Assembly (NCBI RefSeq): GCF_000377005.1
Contig: NZ_AQYB01000033.1
Span: 682,001-746,000 of the forward strand
Direction: 5' to 3'
DNA: 64,000 nt
Origin: Streptococcus minor DSM 17118
Lineage (GTDB): Bacteria; Bacillota; Bacilli; Lactobacillales; Streptococcaceae
Each line of letters starts with the position of its first letter. The first letter of the stretch is position 1. A program made the translations under genes and the position numbers. The notes below the pieces were generated by a model, which worked only from the letters and a program-made list of their open reading frames with translations, had not been told where the DNA came from and did no database searches. Positions 57,130 through 64,000 of the stretch are shown here, piece after piece.

Positions 57130-57534
57130 TTATTCATCATCTTCATCATCATCTGAAGCTAGCATAGCATTGATATCTCGAATATTGCTAGCACCAAATT
57201 CGACATAATCTACTGCTTCACCGATTAACTCGCCGTTCAAAAAGCCAATAACCATCGGCATGTTCATGCCAGCATACAGTTGAATCGGATTGCCTTCCAA
57301 GATGAGACGTGAAACAACATTACAAGGGGTACCACCAAGTAAATCAGCAAATACCACATAGTCTTCCAGACTGGAGACAGTCTCTTCAAATTTCTTTAGA
57401 AAATCCTCTGGTCCCTCTTCTGGTAAAAGTGTCACTGTATGAATATCAGCCTGTGGTCCCATAATCATTTCAGTTGATTTTTTTAATTCTTCACTGAAAA
57501 GACCATGACTGACTAGAATTAAACTTTTTCCCAT
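57130..57534 (-). CDS. gadF: PTS mannose-family EIIA component
   Basis: A 134-residue cytoplasmic EIIA of the mannose/GalNAc family. The phosphorylated His is H10 in LILVSHGLFS. It accepts phosphate from HPr and passes it to EIIB. Its C-terminus is acidic (ASDDDEDDE). In pneumococcus agaS follows here; in this window galM follows instead. Confidence 0.9.
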   Translation of the reverse strand: MGKSLILVSHGLFSEELKKSTEMIMGPQADIHTVTLLPEEGPEDFLKKFEETVSSLEDYVVFADLLGGTPCNVVSRLILEGNPIQLYAGMNMPMVIGFLNGELIGEAVDYVEFGASNIRDINAMLASDDDEDDE

Positions 57535-57535
57535 A

Positions 57536-58354
57536 TTAAGACATACCTAAAACGAAGTGACCAAGGGCAGACAAAGCAAGCGCAAGTGTAATAATGATAA
57601 GGATTGCTTTTGTAGAATTCATACCCTTACGACCCAACAACCAGAAGACAAAGCCTGTGAAGATAGCAGGTACCAAGCGTGGGAAGATGGTGTTTAGGAT
57701 ATCTTGGATATCAATAGCCTTTTCACCAATTGTTGGTGCCCAAGTAACTTCAAAGTTGATCATGGTTGCGATCAAAGCCCCCATCATAAAGACCCCAAGA
57801 ACAGAAGCTGCATCAACGATGGCCTGCATAGTGTCTCGCATGGTGGTAACAAGTTTCACACCTTCTTTATAAGCAAATTCCAACTGTTTCCAACGGAAGA
57901 TATCATAGGCTACAGCCACCGCAACCCAGAGGAAGATTCCCCAAGGCATGCCTTCAACAGCCATTGAAGCTGCAATCGTACCCATAATAGCTGGTACAAG
58001 AGATCCAAAGATAGTATCTCCAAGTGGAGCAAATGGTCCCATCAAACCAGTCTTGATACCGTTAACCGCATCCGCAGATGCAACGCCTTCTTTTTCTTCC
58101 AAGGCCAAGTCAAAACCGGTGATAATCGTATGGAAGAATGGTGAAGTATTGAAAAACTGCGTATGCAATTTCATCATCTTCTTGAGCTCAGGAGTACCAT
58201 CTCCGTACATTTTACGGAGCTGTGGCAAAATCATGTAGAGGTAACCAGAAGCCTGCATACGCTCATAGTTCCAACCCAACTGGTAGGTAAACATGCTCCG
58301 TTTATTAATTTGATTAAAATCTTCTTTTGTTAGTTTGTATTTAGAATTCGTCAT
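57536..58354 (-). CDS. gadE: PTS mannose-family EIID component
   Basis: A 272-residue membrane component of the Man-family permease (FNQINKRSMFTYQLGWNYERMQ at the N-terminus; FDLALEEKEGV and GPFAPLGDTIFGSLVPAIMG). The start at 58354 has GGGGAG in front and overlaps the EIIC stop by 14 bases. With EIIC it forms the sugar channel. Confidence 0.92.
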   Translation of the reverse strand: MTNSKYKLTKEDFNQINKRSMFTYQLGWNYERMQASGYLYMILPQLRKMYGDGTPELKKMMKLHTQFFNTSPFFHTIITGFDLALEEKEGVASADAVNGIKTGLMGPFAPLGDTIFGSLVPAIMGTIAASMAVEGMPWGIFLWVAVAVAYDIFRWKQLEFAYKEGVKLVTTMRDTMQAIVDAASVLGVFMMGALIATMINFEVTWAPTIGEKAIDIQDILNTIFPRLVPAIFTGFVFWLLGRKGMNSTKAILIIITLALALSALGHFVLGMS

Positions 58355-59252
58355 CTTCAATCTCCCCGCTTTCTACGTTAGATACTGGCGCAGCCACTAC
58401 TGTTCGACGAGCGTTTTGATAATGGAGCACAGCTAGCAAGATACCAATGATAGAAATACCAATCATGGACAAGCCTTTGAAATTGTTAGTGAAGGAAAGC
58501 GTTGCTTCAGGAATCAATTCATTAACTGCTGGCACGATACTTGCAACAGCCCCACCCAAAGCAGAGATATTTCCATATAGAACTGTTAGCATAGCTGTCA
58601 AACCAAAGCCTGCTGCTAAGTAGTGAAGATTGCGTTTTACTGGAAGGTAGTGAAGCAAGATCGCAAAACCAAGACCTGGAAGCATACGAGCTGCCAATGT
58701 CAAGCCTGCTGCAATCCAAGCAAAGTTTGGTTCTTCCAAGGCTGCAACCAAGGTTTCAACTAGGCTACCACCAAATGCAAGAGCTAGGAAAACTGGTAGG
58801 GCACGAGAGAGACCCCATGGAAGCGCACCTAGAAGGTAGTTACGCTCAATTCCTTTATAGTCAAAGCGCTCAATCGCTGCATCCACGCGGTGAGCAAAGA
58901 AGGTTGTTGTGAAACGACCAAGAATATCAGTATAGACAAGAAGTCCAGCTACTGGTACCGCAATAGTAGAAATCGCAATTTCTGGATCAATATTTTGTGC
59001 CACCGAAAAAGCTGTTGCCAAAACCGCACCAGAAGTCGCATCGATACGAGAAGCACCACCGAAGGTACCCACACCAAGAACCACGAGCTGTAAGCTACCA
59101 CCAATGAGAAGACCTGTTTTCACATCTCCCATAACCAAACCTGCTACGAAACCAGCGAATACTGGTGAACCAGCAGATGAAACAATCGTCAACTCATCAC
59201 AGATTTGATAGAATGAGTACAACGTCAGTAAAAGTATTTGCCACCATTGCAT
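58341..59252 (-). CDS. gadW: PTS mannose-family EIIC component
   Basis: A 303-residue membrane protein with about eight helices (PVFAGFVAGLVMGDVKTGLLIGG and GGASRIDATSGAVLATAF are EIIC-Man signatures). The start at 59252 has AGGAGG in front. The 43-base gap to EIIB holds the ribosome site. Confidence 0.92.
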   Translation of the reverse strand: MQWWQILLLTLYSFYQICDELTIVSSAGSPVFAGFVAGLVMGDVKTGLLIGGSLQLVVLGVGTFGGASRIDATSGAVLATAFSVAQNIDPEIAISTIAVPVAGLLVYTDILGRFTTTFFAHRVDAAIERFDYKGIERNYLLGALPWGLSRALPVFLALAFGGSLVETLVAALEEPNFAWIAAGLTLAARMLPGLGFAILLHYLPVKRNLHYLAAGFGLTAMLTVLYGNISALGGAVASIVPAVNELIPEATLSFTNNFKGLSMIGISIIGILLAVLHYQNARRTVVAAPVSNVESGEIEDDEF

Positions 59253-59295
59253 AATAGTGAACCTCCTATAAATTTTTCTTAAATATAACCAAATA

Positions 59296-59781
59296 TTAAC
59301 GAACTTTATCCAATAATGGCATAAAGTCTTTAGCTGGATCGTTTGGTACCATCTGCGCAATCAGTTTTACACCTTTTGCTTGAAGGGCATCAAAGTCCGC
59401 AATGTCCTTGTCCACCACATTGATCGAACGGGTTACCGAACGAGTTTCTGGTGTTTGAGACATATTGCCCACATTGAGTTCATCCAAGTGAACCCCGTAT
59501 TCTACCAGACGTAGAAAACGATCCGGATAACGGGCTACAATCAAGAGACGTTGGGAATCATACTTCCCTGCTAAAATATTTTCAGCTGCCTTTTGAACAG
59601 GCAAGATACTCAATTTTACACCTGGAGGACAAGCCAATTTCAAACCTTGTTTTTCAATATCATTTTGAGCCACTTCATCGTCAATGACCATGATACGGCT
59701 AATGTTTAGTTTTCCTGTCCATAAATTTGCCACCTGTCCGTGAATCAGGCGACCATCAATCCTTGTAGCGATAATTGCCAT
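59296..59781 (-). CDS. gadV: PTS mannose-family EIIB component
   Basis: A 161-residue EIIB. The phosphorylated His is H14 in RIDGRLIHGQVANLW. It transfers phosphate from EIIA to the sugar, probably galactose, GalNAc or the Gal-beta-1,3-sugar liberated by BgaC. Ribosome site AAAGGAG. Confidence 0.93.
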   Translation of the reverse strand: MAIIATRIDGRLIHGQVANLWTGKLNISRIMVIDDEVAQNDIEKQGLKLACPPGVKLSILPVQKAAENILAGKYDSQRLLIVARYPDRFLRLVEYGVHLDELNVGNMSQTPETRSVTRSINVVDKDIADFDALQAKGVKLIAQMVPNDPAKDFMPLLDKVR

Positions 59782-59793
59782 ACATATTCTCCT

Positions 59794-61575
59794 TTAGTTT
59801 GTAATATCTGTTTTAAAAACGGGTTCTTGAGAAAAGGTCAAGCTTTCTCTAAAGCGGCCCTCCGTTTCGAAGACCACAATCTCATTTTCTCCTTTCTTCA
59901 AGTATCCTTTCGGTACATAAAGAGAAAGATGTGGACCCTTTTCCCAAAAACGTCCGATATTGACATGGTTAATAAAGACGACACCTTTTCCAAATCCTGT
60001 CATATTTAAATAAGTATCTGCCAAATCATCTATTTCTATCTGATAACGATAAAAAGCTGGACTACCTTCTTTCCACTCCTTGGTATAATCTACATTTCCG
60101 ATGTTATCTAATGGCAAGGGGTAGCTATCCCAATTTCCAATATAATGCAAATCTGCCATTGCTCCTCTTCCTAGACCCTTAATCTGTGTAGGAGCTGTCA
60201 GCTTATGCCCATAGTTTACACGACCCATATTCTCCACCAAGATCGAAATCTCAGATACCTTTTCAGGAAATTCCAGCAGGATATCCTCACCGATTTCTTC
60301 CTGATACTGGGTCGCAACCCATTCTTGATTTTGATAGACTTGAATGCGATCTCTGGCGTCAATGACCCGGAAACGCTCTGCCTCTTCCTTATCCTTTTCC
60401 AACTTGGTTTGATAGAAGATATAGCCTGTATTTTGACCCAACTCTTCCATATTCTGTGGATAAAAAGAGCTAGACTTCTTAGACAATTGTTCCAAGTTAC
60501 TAAATAAGGTTGTCTTATCTTTCAGAGAAGCCTGAGGATAAGCTCTAGCCTCTTTTATCAGGGGTTCCTGGTAGTCTAAATGAGGATAAACTTCTTTCAT
60601 TTTTTCCTGAATCAAATAGAATTTTCTAGTCGGATTACCCGCTTCATCTAAAATTGCATCGTAATCATAAGAAGTTACCTGAGGCAGATCTTTTTGACCA
60701 CGGGCTGAGCAACCATTCATAAAGCCAAAATTGGTTCCCCCATGGAACATATAAAGATTGATTGACCCTAGCTCAATAGCTTCCATAACTGCTTGGGCTA
60801 GTTCCTCTGGACCCCTTCGGATAATCTCTTCACCCCAGCGGTTGAACCAGCCATCCCAGAATTCCATACACATGAGTGGCCATTTCTTACCATACTCATC
60901 AAAAAATGCTTGCATCTGGGCAAAATTAACTTTGGCCTTGGAACCAAAATTCCCTGTGACCAAAATATCCTCTTCTATCATACTGCCTGCTCGCAAACAA
61001 GCTCGCCAAGGGCCATCTGAAGTAAAAAAGGGAGCTGTCAATCCATATTTTCTCATCAGGTCTGCTACTGCTCGCAGATAAGCCTTTTCCTCTCCGTAAG
61101 AACCGTATTCATTTTCCACCTGAAACATGAGAATATTTCCCCCCTGCTCCAACTGATGCGGAACTAGTTTTGGCAGAAGCCAAGCATAGTAGGCATCTAG
61201 GTGACTTAGAAAATCGGAATCACTAGACCGTACTCGAATATCCTCACGTAATAACCAGGCAGGCAAGCCACCCCACTCCCACTCAGCGCAGATATAGGGA
61301 GACGGACGAACAATGGCATACAAATCCAAATCTTGTGCAATTTGCAAGAATCGTTCAACATCTAATATGCCCTCATCCTGGAAGCATCCTTTTTGAGGTT
61401 CATGCAAATTCCAAGGAACATATGTCTCAACAGTATTAAATCCCAATGCTTTGAGATTATACAAGGAATGGTACCAGTCGTCTGGATGAACTCTAAAGTA
61501 GTGAATAGCCCCAGATAGAATCTTAAAAGGGTGACCATTTAGATAAAAATTTTCCTTTATCTGAAAATTGACCAT
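59794..61575 (-). CDS. bgaC: Family 35 beta-galactosidase (beta-1,3-specific type)
   Basis: A 593-residue GH35 enzyme. The acid/base Glu is in MFQVENEYGSYG and the nucleophile Glu in LMCMEFWDGWFNRWG. Pneumococcal BgaC removes terminal Gal-beta-1,3-GlcNAc galactose and lacks a signal peptide, as here. It opens the bgaC-gadVWEF operon. A cre site overlaps its leader and an inverted repeat lies upstream. Confidence 0.95.
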   Translation of the reverse strand: MVNFQIKENFYLNGHPFKILSGAIHYFRVHPDDWYHSLYNLKALGFNTVETYVPWNLHEPQKGCFQDEGILDVERFLQIAQDLDLYAIVRPSPYICAEWEWGGLPAWLLREDIRVRSSDSDFLSHLDAYYAWLLPKLVPHQLEQGGNILMFQVENEYGSYGEEKAYLRAVADLMRKYGLTAPFFTSDGPWRACLRAGSMIEEDILVTGNFGSKAKVNFAQMQAFFDEYGKKWPLMCMEFWDGWFNRWGEEIIRRGPEELAQAVMEAIELGSINLYMFHGGTNFGFMNGCSARGQKDLPQVTSYDYDAILDEAGNPTRKFYLIQEKMKEVYPHLDYQEPLIKEARAYPQASLKDKTTLFSNLEQLSKKSSSFYPQNMEELGQNTGYIFYQTKLEKDKEEAERFRVIDARDRIQVYQNQEWVATQYQEEIGEDILLEFPEKVSEISILVENMGRVNYGHKLTAPTQIKGLGRGAMADLHYIGNWDSYPLPLDNIGNVDYTKEWKEGSPAFYRYQIEIDDLADTYLNMTGFGKGVVFINHVNIGRFWEKGPHLSLYVPKGYLKKGENEIVVFETEGRFRESLTFSQEPVFKTDITN

Positions 61576-61587
61576 CTTACCTCACCT

Positions 61588-61602
61588 TGTAATCGCTTTC
61601 TT
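61588..61602 (-). promoter_or_regulatory. Candidate cre site of bgaC
   Basis: The plus-strand sequence TGTAATCGCTTTCTT fits the reverse cre consensus with one mismatch and lies between the bgaC -10 (61611-61616) and ATG. Confidence 0.6.
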
Positions 61603-61628
61603 TCTATGTCATTATATTAACATAGAAC

Positions 61629-61644
61629 ACTGGTTATGTCCAGT
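61629..61644. promoter_or_regulatory. Inverted repeat in the bgaC/bgaR divergent region
   Basis: ACTGG-TTATGT-CCAGT, centred over the bgaC -35 region. A GntR-type operator is plausible; assigning it to the adjacent regulator is inference. Confidence 0.55.
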
Positions 61645-61754
61645 AGTTTGTTTCATTTTTTTCAATTTTTTATATAATTTTTTTATTTTTTTATGATTAT
61701 TTAGTATAATAACATTAGAAATATAACGCTAGTAAACAGAAAGGAGTTCCAGTC

Positions 61755-62465
61755 ATGAAAGTCCCCAAATACCAGCTGGTTCAAAATGAACTACGCCAAC
61801 AAATTATCTCCGGAAAATTTGAAAATGGAGATAAATTTTATACAGAAGCTGAGTTAACCAAACTCTACAATGTCAGCTCCATCACTGTTATCCGAGCGAT
61901 GAACGAGCTCGTCAAAGATGGCTACCTCATCCGACAGCAAGGAAAAGGTACCTTTGTCTCGCGCTCTCGGAAAGGAAAACTAGTCAAATTCTCTGATATC
62001 GAAATCTTTTCAACCGATGAAGATACCGTTGAAGTTTTATCATGCGAAAAAGGAAATGACCAACGCATCCTCAAGACCTTACAATTAGATAAAAATAACT
62101 TCTACTATAAAATTAGTCGCCTGCGTTCAGCAAAAGGCGAGCCGTATATCTTCCATCAATCCTTCATCCCAGCTCGTTACATACAACAACCCGATGCACC
62201 TCTGGAACATTTCCAATCCATTTACCAACGATTTAAACTAGACTTTAACATCCACATGTCTGAGGAACCCTTCATTGAAACCAATGAAATTTGCTTCCCA
62301 ACCCCAGAAGCCATTGCAGAACTGATGCAGATGAGCCAATCCGAACCGACAGTCCTTCAGATAAAAACTACTAGGAAAAATGGAACCGATGAAGTCTTAG
62401 AATACACTGAAACATACAAACATTGGAAATTTTATAAATTTGAAATTGCCGCAAATAACAACTAA
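61755..62465 (+). CDS. bgaR: GntR-family (UTRA) repressor of the bgaC locus
   Basis: A 236-residue regulator with an N-terminal winged helix (about 5-70; AELTKLYNVSSITVIRAMNE, KGTFVSR) and a C-terminal UTRA ligand domain (about 90-230). It is divergent from bgaC, matching pneumococcal BgaR, which represses that operon. Ribosome site AAAGGAG; TATAAT at 61705-61710. Confidence 0.87.
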   Translation: MKVPKYQLVQNELRQQIISGKFENGDKFYTEAELTKLYNVSSITVIRAMNELVKDGYLIRQQGKGTFVSRSRKGKLVKFSDIEIFSTDEDTVEVLSCEKGNDQRILKTLQLDKNNFYYKISRLRSAKGEPYIFHQSFIPARYIQQPDAPLEHFQSIYQRFKLDFNIHMSEEPFIETNEICFPTPEAIAELMQMSQSEPTVLQIKTTRKNGTDEVLEYTETYKHWKFYKFEIAANNN

Positions 62466-62492
62466 AGAGAGTTCCAAGTGGAACTCTCTTTT
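62464..62492. terminator. Bidirectional terminator between two GntR genes
   Basis: AAGAGAGTTCCA and TGGAACTCTCTT pair around AG, with T-runs on both sides. Confidence 0.85.
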
Positions 62493-62496
62493 CTCA

Positions 62497-63228
62497 TCAA
62501 TCATTTCTCTGGTGAATAATTTTATAGCGAAATTGGTCTGCCCTTGCTATACTAAAGGTATACTCAATCACGATATTTTTTGTGTTATATGTCTTACGCA
62601 GAAGATGAAGAACAGGGCTGCCACTGCGAATCCCTAAAAGCTCTGCTTCATTATCTAAGGCGATACTGGCATAAAATTCCTCCTCGGCAAGACGAATCGT
62701 CTGCGAAAACTGTAACTGAAAGAGTTCATACAGAGGATGCACACTCAACATTTCTTCTGTCAAGCCATCAAACAAGGTGTGAGGCACATAGGACCGCTCA
62801 ATCATCATTGGAGTATCATTTGCAATCCGCAAACGCTCAATTTCAAAAATTAATTCCCCAGGAGCAATCTGCATCTGTTGGGCAATAGATTCAGGAGCCT
62901 CTATCAGCCTAAAGGATAAAATTTTGGTCTGCGGAACTTTTCCCAGCTTCTTCATCTGATCGGTAAAACTGTATGCAGCTGATAAATCTACCGCTGAATC
63001 GGTAATCTCAGACACATAGGTTCCCTTGCCATGCTTCTTGTAAACCAATCCTCTTTTTTCTAGCTCCTGCAAAGCCAAACGCACCGTAATCCGACTAACA
63101 CCATAAATCTTGGTCAGTTCCCGCTCAGAAGACAACTTGTCATTTGCCAACATCGAGTTGCGAATCTCCATCTCCAACTGATCCACTAATTGTAAATACA
63201 ATGGTTGCTCACTAGCCCCGTCCAACAT
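62497..63228 (-). CDS. GntR/HutC-family regulator (NagR/DasR-like)
   Basis: A 243-residue regulator. The winged helix (about 8-75) contains SSERELTKIYGVSRITVRLAL and GKGTYVS; the UTRA domain spans about 95-240. It is distinct from BgaR. The DasR/NagR-type operator upstream suggests control of amino-sugar genes and its own promoter, but no target gene is adjacent. Confidence 0.82.
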   Translation of the reverse strand: MLDGASEQPLYLQLVDQLEMEIRNSMLANDKLSSERELTKIYGVSRITVRLALQELEKRGLVYKKHGKGTYVSEITDSAVDLSAAYSFTDQMKKLGKVPQTKILSFRLIEAPESIAQQMQIAPGELIFEIERLRIANDTPMMIERSYVPHTLFDGLTEEMLSVHPLYELFQLQFSQTIRLAEEEFYASIALDNEAELLGIRSGSPVLHLLRKTYNTKNIVIEYTFSIARADQFRYKIIHQRND

Positions 63229-63301
63229 CTACCTTTTTCCCTTCTTAAAAATCTAGAACCACTATCACCCTAAAGAAATCTCTTGGGACTGATTCCTTTG
63301 A

Positions 63302-63329
63302 ACTTGAAATTATTATATTATTTTCAAGT
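63302..63329. promoter_or_regulatory. Palindrome over the GntR -10 region
   Basis: ACTTGAAA and TTTCAAGT arms flank an AT-rich centre containing the minus-strand TATAAT; TTGCTT (63340-63335) lies 17 bases upstream as a -35. A second operator candidate overlapping the promoter. Confidence 0.5.
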
Positions 63330-63346
63330 CATGAAAGCAAGAGAAA

Positions 63347-63362
63347 ATTGGTCCTGACCAGT
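63347..63362. promoter_or_regulatory. DasR/NagR-like operator
   Basis: ATTGGTCCTGACCAGT: TGGTC and GACCA arms around CT, close to the dre consensus A(C/T)TGGTCTAGACCA. It lies 6 bases upstream of the -35 of the GntR gene. Confidence 0.6.
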
Positions 63363-63394
63363 TTTTGTCTGACCTTATCTTGAGAATGCCTAGA

Positions 63395-64000
63395 TTAGTG
63401 ATTCCTAGTCAATTTCACCACCGCCTCAGTCCGTGCTGTGTGTGGGAACATATCCACACTCTGTATGTATTCGACAGTATAAGCCTTCGTCAACTCGACT
63501 AAATCACGAGCTAAAGTAGAAACATTGCAAGAAACATAGACCATTTTTGCAGGCTTGTATCTTAAAATCGTATCCAAAAGTTGTTTGTCTAAACCAGTTC
63601 GTGGTGGATCTACAACCAGAGCATCCGCACGATAGCCTTCCGCATACCACTTAGGAATAAGATCTTCAGCCCTCCCAGCCTCATAGTAAGTATTATCAAA
63701 ACCTAGGCGCCTAGCATTTTTCTTAGCATCCTCAATCGCCTCTGGGATAATATCCATCCCCCTTACCGACTGAACCTGATGTGCAAAAGCAAAGCCGATT
63801 GTTCCCACACCACAGTATGCATCAATCAAGTGCTCCGACCCATCTAAGTCCAAAGCCTTAACCGCCTCCCCATACAGAACCTCAGTCTGTTCCGGATTTA
63901 ACTGATAAAAAGCTCTCGGAGATAAGTCAAACTCATACCCCAAAACAGATTCACGAATACTTTCCTGCCCCCAAATAATCTCTGTTTTTTCCCCATAAAT
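63395..64000 (-). CDS. rlmD: 23S rRNA (uracil-5)-methyltransferase, RlmD/RumA type (partial)
   Basis: The 3' part of the gene; the coding frame continues past the right edge ([21 protein letters not shown] precedes the first Met in frame). Visible are the SAM motif [25 protein letters not shown], and the catalytic Cys in [13 protein letters not shown], ending with [14 protein letters not shown]. It makes m5U in 23S rRNA. Streptococci carry two such paralogues, so the exact site (U747 or U1939) is uncertain. Confidence 0.88.
   Translation of the reverse strand: MYGEKTEIIWGQESIRESVLGYEFDLSPRAFYQLNPEQTEVLYGEAVKALDLDGSEHLIDAYCGVGTIGFAFAHQVQSVRGMDIIPEAIEDAKKNARRLGFDNTYYEAGRAEDLIPKWYAEGYRADALVVDPPRTGLDKQLLDTILRYKPAKMVYVSCNVSTLARDLVELTKAYTVEYIQSVDMFPHTARTEAVVKLTRNH

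Noticed and set aside
59253-59360. Longer EIIC reading frame reaching into the EIIB gene
   Set aside because: The additional 36 residues are basic and unlike EIIC; AGGAGG precedes the ATG at 59252.
63395-64000. Truncated pseudogene at the right edge
   Set aside because: The frame continues intact to the end of the window; it is cut by the window, not by a mutation.

Overview
This window looks like a chromosomal segment of a mitis-group Streptococcus (S. mitis, S. oralis, S. infantis or a near relative). The evidence is the moderately AT-rich composition, the close gene packing, AAGGAG ribosome sites, a ComX-type cin-box in front of a prepilin peptidase gene, a pneumococcus-like bgaC/gad galactose locus with its GntR regulator, a SepM-type pheromone protease, and many small Streptococcus-specific families. 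Gene order differs from what I know of S. pneumoniae in several places, so I do not call it pneumococcus. No rRNA, tRNA, CRISPR array or intact insertion sequence was seen.

Layout. 1-12.8 kb: mtnN, a macP-like gene and a NUDIX hydrolase, then a block (about 1.9-11.2 kb) holding a DUF3021 gene, an alpha-galactosidase/raffinose-type ABC uptake operon with its divergent AraC regulator, and a four-gene overlapping operon (LytTR regulator, membrane protein, ABC ATPase, ABC permease), then glmU. In pneumococcus glmU, the NUDIX gene, macP and mtnN are contiguous, so this block is probably an insertion. 12.8-31.9 kb: mostly housekeeping: an oxidoreductase, an ASCH protein, SDR/DUF2829, a DUF2974 hydrolase, a rhodanese lipoprotein, ppaC, an M3 peptidase, pflA, a CorC-like CBS protein, an orphan ABC ATPase, mnmM/DUF218/ytqA, the competence peptidase cclA, and pncB-nadE. 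31.9-39.6 kb: rlmN, yutD, sepM, coaD, rsmD, two small exported or membrane proteins, an MmcQ-EVE fusion and a metallophosphoesterase.

40-46.6 kb is the most distinctive part: an AT-rich restriction-modification island on the minus strand. It encodes an amino-type DNA methyltransferase, a 773-residue GHKL (MutL/MORC-like) ATPase, a 5mC methyltransferase with an extra C-terminal domain, and a large protein with a B3/NgoFVII-like C-terminus that is probably the nuclease. A 54-residue basic protein lies just upstream. 46.9-53 kb is a T-box-controlled operon ending in valS. Its promoter-proximal genes are a 2H phosphoesterase, a GNAT and a DUF4336 protein, and an AT-rich membrane/coiled-coil gene has been placed directly against the valS start codon, so that the valS ribosome site lies within its last codons. 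53-64 kb holds HhH, lipoprotein, DUF1912, DUF438 and DUF1858 genes, the galM/gad-PTS/bgaC locus (without agaS), two GntR regulators and the 3' part of a 23S rRNA uracil methyltransferase gene.

Regulation visible in the sequence includes candidate CcpA (cre) sites at the raffinose operon, bgaC and pflA; a perfect 12-bp inverted repeat between rafE and rafR; a DasR/NagR-like operator in front of one GntR gene; a WalR-like repeat in front of a lipoprotein gene; a T-box; and four genes whose -10 box sits only 6-8 bases from the start codon, which predicts leaderless or nearly leaderless transcripts.
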